From Bacteroidota bacterium (GTDB taxonomy: Bacteria > Bacteroidota > Bacteroidia > AKYH767-A > 2013-40CM-41-45), in contig PLYJ01000057.1 of NCBI GenBank assembly GCA_003151745.1, positions 1 to 36,237 on the forward strand: a DNA stretch of 36,237 nt, read 5' to 3'. Below, piece by piece: positions 33,389 through 36,237 of the stretch. The notes under the pieces were generated by a model. That model was given only the letters and a program-made list of their open reading frames with translations. It had not been told where the DNA came from and searched no databases. How positions within the stretch are numbered: position 1 is the stretch's first letter; each line of letters begins with the position of its first letter. The translations under genes were made by a program, and so were the position numbers.

Positions 33389-34150
33389 ATGAGCATTAAA
33401 AAATTCACTTCCCTCCTGCTGCTTATGTTCTTTCTTTTTGCAAGAGCATACGCACAGGATGAAAAGATTTTCAACAAGCTGAATACGCGATATACGCTTG
33501 ATAATTTTGAAGATTGCATAAAAAAGGCGCAAGGCTATGCGGAGGGCCGCAACACATCCAAGGATGCTTATCCGTATCTTTATATGGCAATGAGCTATTT
33601 TTCCATTTATCAGAACATAGATCACTACGATCCTAAAATTTATAAAGATCCCTTGCGCAAAGCGCTTATCAATGCAGGAAAATTCCTGAAACGCGATAAA
33701 AAAAAAGAGTTAAGAAGCGAGAGCTCTGATTTTTTAGACCAACTGCATAAAGCTACATTGAAAGAATGTGCCTATATGGCCAAGAACACAGACTGGCGCA
33801 ATCTTCAGAACCTGGCACGCGAAATGTCAAAGGAATATCCGAAAGACTACCCTATGCAAATCACTGCCGGCACTTATCTTCTTTATTCAGGCGTGAAAGG
33901 AGAAGGCGAAAAAGCAATCCAAACAGGAATGGACTCTTTAAAGAAAAAACCTGCCATCACCGATTCTCTTTTACAACCTGATTACGTGAATGCCTTTGTG
34001 CTTTATACCGGTTACCTCGTAGAAACAAAAGATACCAAGAAAGCAAAAACAGTTATCAAATTCGCAATGGATTATTGCCCGGGCAATAATGATTTGAAAA
34101 ACATTTCCGACAAGCTCAACAATCCGGAAGTTCCGAAAACTACACATTAA
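33389..34150 (+). CDS. Secreted alpha-helical protein, TPR-like, unknown function
   Basis: 253 residues with signal peptide FTSLLLLMFFLFARAYAQ. The rest is predicted almost all helical, with TPR-like alternation of small and aromatic residues (AYPYLYMAMSYFSIYQN, PLRKALINAGKFLKRD, DYVNAFVLYTGYLVETKDTKKAKTVIKFAMDYCPGNNDL). No catalytic motif was seen. Probably a periplasmic scaffold or binding protein; it lies upstream of the T9SS gene porQ, but a role in secretion is only a guess. Confidence 0.75.
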   Translation: MSIKKFTSLLLLMFFLFARAYAQDEKIFNKLNTRYTLDNFEDCIKKAQGYAEGRNTSKDAYPYLYMAMSYFSIYQNIDHYDPKIYKDPLRKALINAGKFLKRDKKKELRSESSDFLDQLHKATLKECAYMAKNTDWRNLQNLAREMSKEYPKDYPMQITAGTYLLYSGVKGEGEKAIQTGMDSLKKKPAITDSLLQPDYVNAFVLYTGYLVETKDTKKAKTVIKFAMDYCPGNNDLKNISDKLNNPEVPKTTH

Positions 34151-34151
34151 C

Positions 34152-34350
34152 GGTTCAATGTTCAAAGTTATTCAGTTCAATGTTATCGAACTTTGGGCAT
34201 TGGTAACTTAATATAGGTGATTACCGATTTCAGAATTTGAATGATGAAATTAATTACCAAAAACCATATTCGCCTGGATTAAACCATGAAAAAGTTTAAC
34301 ATACCCATACTAACTTAACAATGCCGAACTTTGAACTTTGAACTTTGAAC
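34152..34350. repeat. Heptad inverted repeat (GTTCAAT/GAACTTT) with long centre, upstream of porQ
   Basis: The left arm 34152-34184 has GTTCAAT, GTTCAAA and GTTCAAT units. The right arm 34326-34350 is GAACTTT repeated three times. They are complementary but separated by about 140 nt of AT-rich DNA in which I see no gene. Same family as 17601, 25680 and 27744. Confidence 0.7.
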
Positions 34351-34418
34351 AGCTTTACATTTTTACAATATTTCCCTCCTTATTTCGTTCTTGCGGTAAC
34401 TTTAACTTTCTTTGCTGC

Positions 34419-35456
34419 ATGAATTATTGCAAATACGCTGCCCTGTTACTTTTACTATCTTTTCAAGCCGTTGCGCAGATTGGCGGAAGCAATACTTATA
34501 ATTTCCTCGATCTTACAGCAGCAGCGCGCACAGCCGCTCTCGGAGGAACCTTTATTTCTGTCAAGGACAACGATCTTAACTTAGCGCTGCAGAATCCTTC
34601 CTTACTTAATCCCTCTATGGATGGAGAATTAGCATTGGGAGCGGTATCTTATTTCGGCGGCATTACTTATGGTGATGCAGCATTTGCAGTTGATAAAAAA
34701 GCGGTCGGCACCTTTATGGCCTCCATCCATTATGTTGACTATGGCTCCTTTACCGAAACAGATAATACTGCTGCAATACTCGGCAGCTTCAAAGCTTCGG
34801 AATATGCATTTAGTCTTGGATGGGCGCATCCGTTTGCAGATTCTTTATTTAGCATCGGCGCTCAGATCAGGTTTATAGATTCCCAGCTTTATCTATACAA
34901 TTCGTATGGACTTGCCGGAGATATTTCTGCAACCTATTATGACAGCGAACGGGAATGGACCATTGCACTTGTTGCCAGGAACATAGGATCACAGATTAAA
35001 ACATATACACCGCAAAACAACGAACCGCTTCCTTTGGAGGTGATGGCCGCCGCTTCCAAACGGCTCAAGCATGTGCCCTTTCGTTTCACTATCACCGCCC
35101 GGCACCTTGAACAATGGGATATTTCTTATATAGATCCTACAACAGCCACCGTCGTTGATCCCATCACGGGTCAAACAACATACACCACTATTTCATTTGG
35201 CGATAAGCTCATGCGCCATTTCATTTTTTCAGGAGAGATTCTGCTTTCTAAGAACTTCCACCTTCGTGTAGCATACAACGACGAGCAAAAAGCGGAAATG
35301 AGCATTCCAACAGCAAGTTCCGGTGCCGGATGGTCATTCGGTTTTGGCTTAAAGATTTATCACTTTCAGCTGAGTTATGGAAGAGCAATATACAGCATTG
35401 CCGGTGGTTCTAACTTTTTTTCTCTTACTACTAATATCCACGATTTTATTCATTAG
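34419..35456 (+). CDS. porQ: Type IX secretion system protein PorQ
   Basis: Outer-membrane beta-barrel of the T9SS attachment complex, which with PorU, PorV and PorZ removes sorting domains and anchors cargo. ATG 34419 gives 345 residues with signal peptide YAALLLLLSFQAVAQ. The start of the mature protein (IGGSNTYNFLDLTAAARTAALGG, then DNDLNLALQNPSLLNPSMDGELALG) is characteristic of PorQ. The rest alternates aromatic and polar residues as in a barrel. The frame extends upstream to 34338, but that part overlaps a TTTCTTTGC promoter-like sequence 4 nt before the ATG. It would serve the T9SS cargo genes in this window. Confidence 0.9.
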   Translation: MNYCKYAALLLLLSFQAVAQIGGSNTYNFLDLTAAARTAALGGTFISVKDNDLNLALQNPSLLNPSMDGELALGAVSYFGGITYGDAAFAVDKKAVGTFMASIHYVDYGSFTETDNTAAILGSFKASEYAFSLGWAHPFADSLFSIGAQIRFIDSQLYLYNSYGLAGDISATYYDSEREWTIALVARNIGSQIKTYTPQNNEPLPLEVMAAASKRLKHVPFRFTITARHLEQWDISYIDPTTATVVDPITGQTTYTTISFGDKLMRHFIFSGEILLSKNFHLRVAYNDEQKAEMSIPTASSGAGWSFGFGLKIYHFQLSYGRAIYSIAGGSNFFSLTTNIHDFIH

Positions 35457-35548
35457 AACCAACCACAAATTCAAGGATTACCTGACGCTTTATATATTAG
35501 CGCTATCAGCTTGGGAAGCCCGACAGGACAGCAATCAATGACAGTGTT

Positions 35549-35574
35549 AACTCCCCGCGGCAACGCGGGGAGTT
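35549..35574 (+). terminator. Strong intrinsic terminator after porQ
   Basis: AACTCCCCGCG-GCAA-CGCGGGGAGTT forms an 11-bp GC-rich stem with a GCAA tetraloop followed by a T-run. It is 92 nt after the porQ stop; the gap holds no gene I can support. Confidence 0.92.
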
Positions 35575-35601
35575 TTTATTTTCATATATCTTAAAAAGAA
35601 T

Positions 35602-35609
35602 TACCTTTG
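35602..35609 (+). promoter_or_regulatory. -7 box of the broken gene at 35633
   Basis: TACCTTTG matches TAnnTTTG, 23 nt before ATG 35633. The promoter looks intact although the gene is truncated. Confidence 0.5.
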
Positions 35610-35632
35610 ATACTGACACTAAAGAAGCGAAC

Positions 35633-35854
35633 ATGAAAAAATATCCTTTACTATGCTTCGCAGCATTTATTCTTTGCAAATTTTCGACGGCGCAAATACT
35701 ATGTATCAACTGTTACAATCAAAATGATTCCATCAGCTCGGGGCTGCATAACCTCTTGCTGAATGGAGGGTTTGAAAATAATAATTGTTATCCTGATGGT
35801 CTTAGCCACTTGTGCCTGCGAAAATATTTGTTCCGCTTATTGCAATACAAGTAA
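35633..35854 (+). pseudogene. 5' fragment of a secreted protein gene, truncated
   Basis: The first 56 or so codons look genuine: signal peptide MKKYPLLCFAAFILCKFSTAQ, then ILCINCYNQNDSISSG and NLLLNGGFENNNC, a pattern like the N-terminus of surface proteins with an N-G-x-FE-N motif. After PDG (about 35798) the sequence (LSHLCLRKYLFRLLQYK) is the antisense of the minus-strand fragment described next, so real coding ends there. The gene was cut by a rearrangement; the original function cannot be told. Confidence 0.65.
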
Positions 35855-36050
35855 CAGCGCTGGCAGTATGAGGGCCATTGGTTTGCAGCCATTGAGCGTA
35901 TGTAAAGTAAATGCTATTTGTAAATACTAAAAGATATAGAATTAGCGCTTTCTTTCTATCAATAATCTGTATAAAGGATTTTATTTTTTCTTTTGAGATA
36001 AATTTGGAGTTCAACATTGGAATTGGGTTTAAATATTTAGGTAAATACAT
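35802..36050 (-). pseudogene. 5' fragment of a secreted beta-propeller-like gene, truncated
   Basis: A minus-strand frame of 82 residues. After a signal-like segment (ALILYLLVFTNSIYFTYAQ) it reads WLQTNGPHTASAVTCIAISGTNIFAGTSG and stops. The WxQTNGP...VxCIAISGTNIFAGTSG pattern is the first blade of large secreted propeller proteins with T9SS tails, which normally continue GGVFLSTNNG. Here the frame ends at the point where the plus-strand fragment also ends. The start may be Met at 36017 rather than 36050. Confidence 0.65.
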
Positions 36051-36134
36051 AATATCAGCATGGCAACCGTTATCACTTTATGACTGGGATTGCTTCGTTG
36101 CTTCGCTATTCCAAATGGCCATACAAATATTTTT

Positions 36135-36237
36135 TTATTCCTTTACAAACCTTTTAGTATCAATCGCACTCTCCGTTTTCATTTGAAGAAAATACATGCC
36201 TGCGGGAAGGGATTTGATGTTGATGATTATATCATCA
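36135..36237 (-). CDS. C-terminal end of a T9SS cargo protein (partial)
   Basis: The last 33 codons of a minus-strand gene that runs past the window edge: DDIIINIKSLPAGMYFLQ, then MKTESAIDTKRFVKE and TAA (36135-36137). The I-x-x-LPAGMYFLQ...KRFVK pattern is the end of a type A T9SS sorting domain. The 5' part is outside the window. The truncated propeller fragment starts 85 nt downstream on the same strand. Confidence 0.75.
   Translation of the reverse strand, partial: DDIIINIKSLPAGMYFLQMKTESAIDTKRFVKE

Noticed and set aside
35457-35548. Possible riboswitch or small RNA between porQ and its terminator
   Set aside because: Some short complementary bits (CGCT/AGCG) but no conserved riboswitch core could be recognised.

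Overview
The window reads as chromosomal DNA of a Bacteroidota bacterium, probably an environmental member near Chitinophagales or Sphingobacteriales. Four or five secreted proteins end in the type IX secretion (T9SS) sorting domain. There is a PorQ gene, a CcmE of the cysteine type, a Bacteroidota-type ECF sigma factor, and several upstream regions carry the TAnnTTTG -7 box of this phylum. Shine-Dalgarno sites are almost absent. No rRNA, tRNA, CRISPR array, complete insertion sequence or prophage was seen.

Layout. 0.4-7.2 kb: an OprB-like porin, then a TolC / membrane-fusion / RND efflux operon. 7.2-9.5 kb: a T9SS cargo gene split by one in-frame stop, then two PepSY-like paralogues, each with its own promoter. 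9.5-13.2 kb: an SDR oxidoreductase coupled to a START/AHSA1 protein, and on the minus strand an acyl-CoA dehydrogenase and a dihaem cytochrome c. 13.4-14.4 kb: an ECF sigma factor followed by a 14-copy array of 21-nt palindromic units. 14.7-17.1 kb: an AT-rich accessory island with a lone DUF262/DUF1524 (GmrSD-like) gene, a GIY-YIG gene stub, and a 25-codon ORF with a perfect Shine-Dalgarno site. 17.2-22.5 kb: ccmE, ccmF, a Rossmann/DUF2520 protein, a UbiA prenyltransferase and Maf. 22.6-27.7 kb (minus strand): a T9SS cargo protein, an RlmI-like methyltransferase, 3-methyladenine glycosylase and RecQ. 27.8-35.5 kb: a secreted MORN/YwqK-like protein followed by a second 21-nt array, mnmA, two paralogous lipoproteins, a T9SS subtilase, a periplasmic protein and porQ. 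35.6 kb to the end: two broken 5' gene fragments facing each other, and the tail of another T9SS cargo gene.

The coding content is mostly ordinary. The unusual part is the repeat landscape. There are two long arrays with exactly the same 21-nt period but different palindromic cores. At least seven intergenic long inverted repeats are built from degenerate 7-nt units (21 = 3 x 7). Three consecutive secreted-protein genes have signal peptides encoded in one arm of such a hairpin. A palindromic element sits in frame inside RecQ. PorQ and the T9SS cargo genes belong to one export route, and ccmE/ccmF could serve the dihaem cytochrome c.
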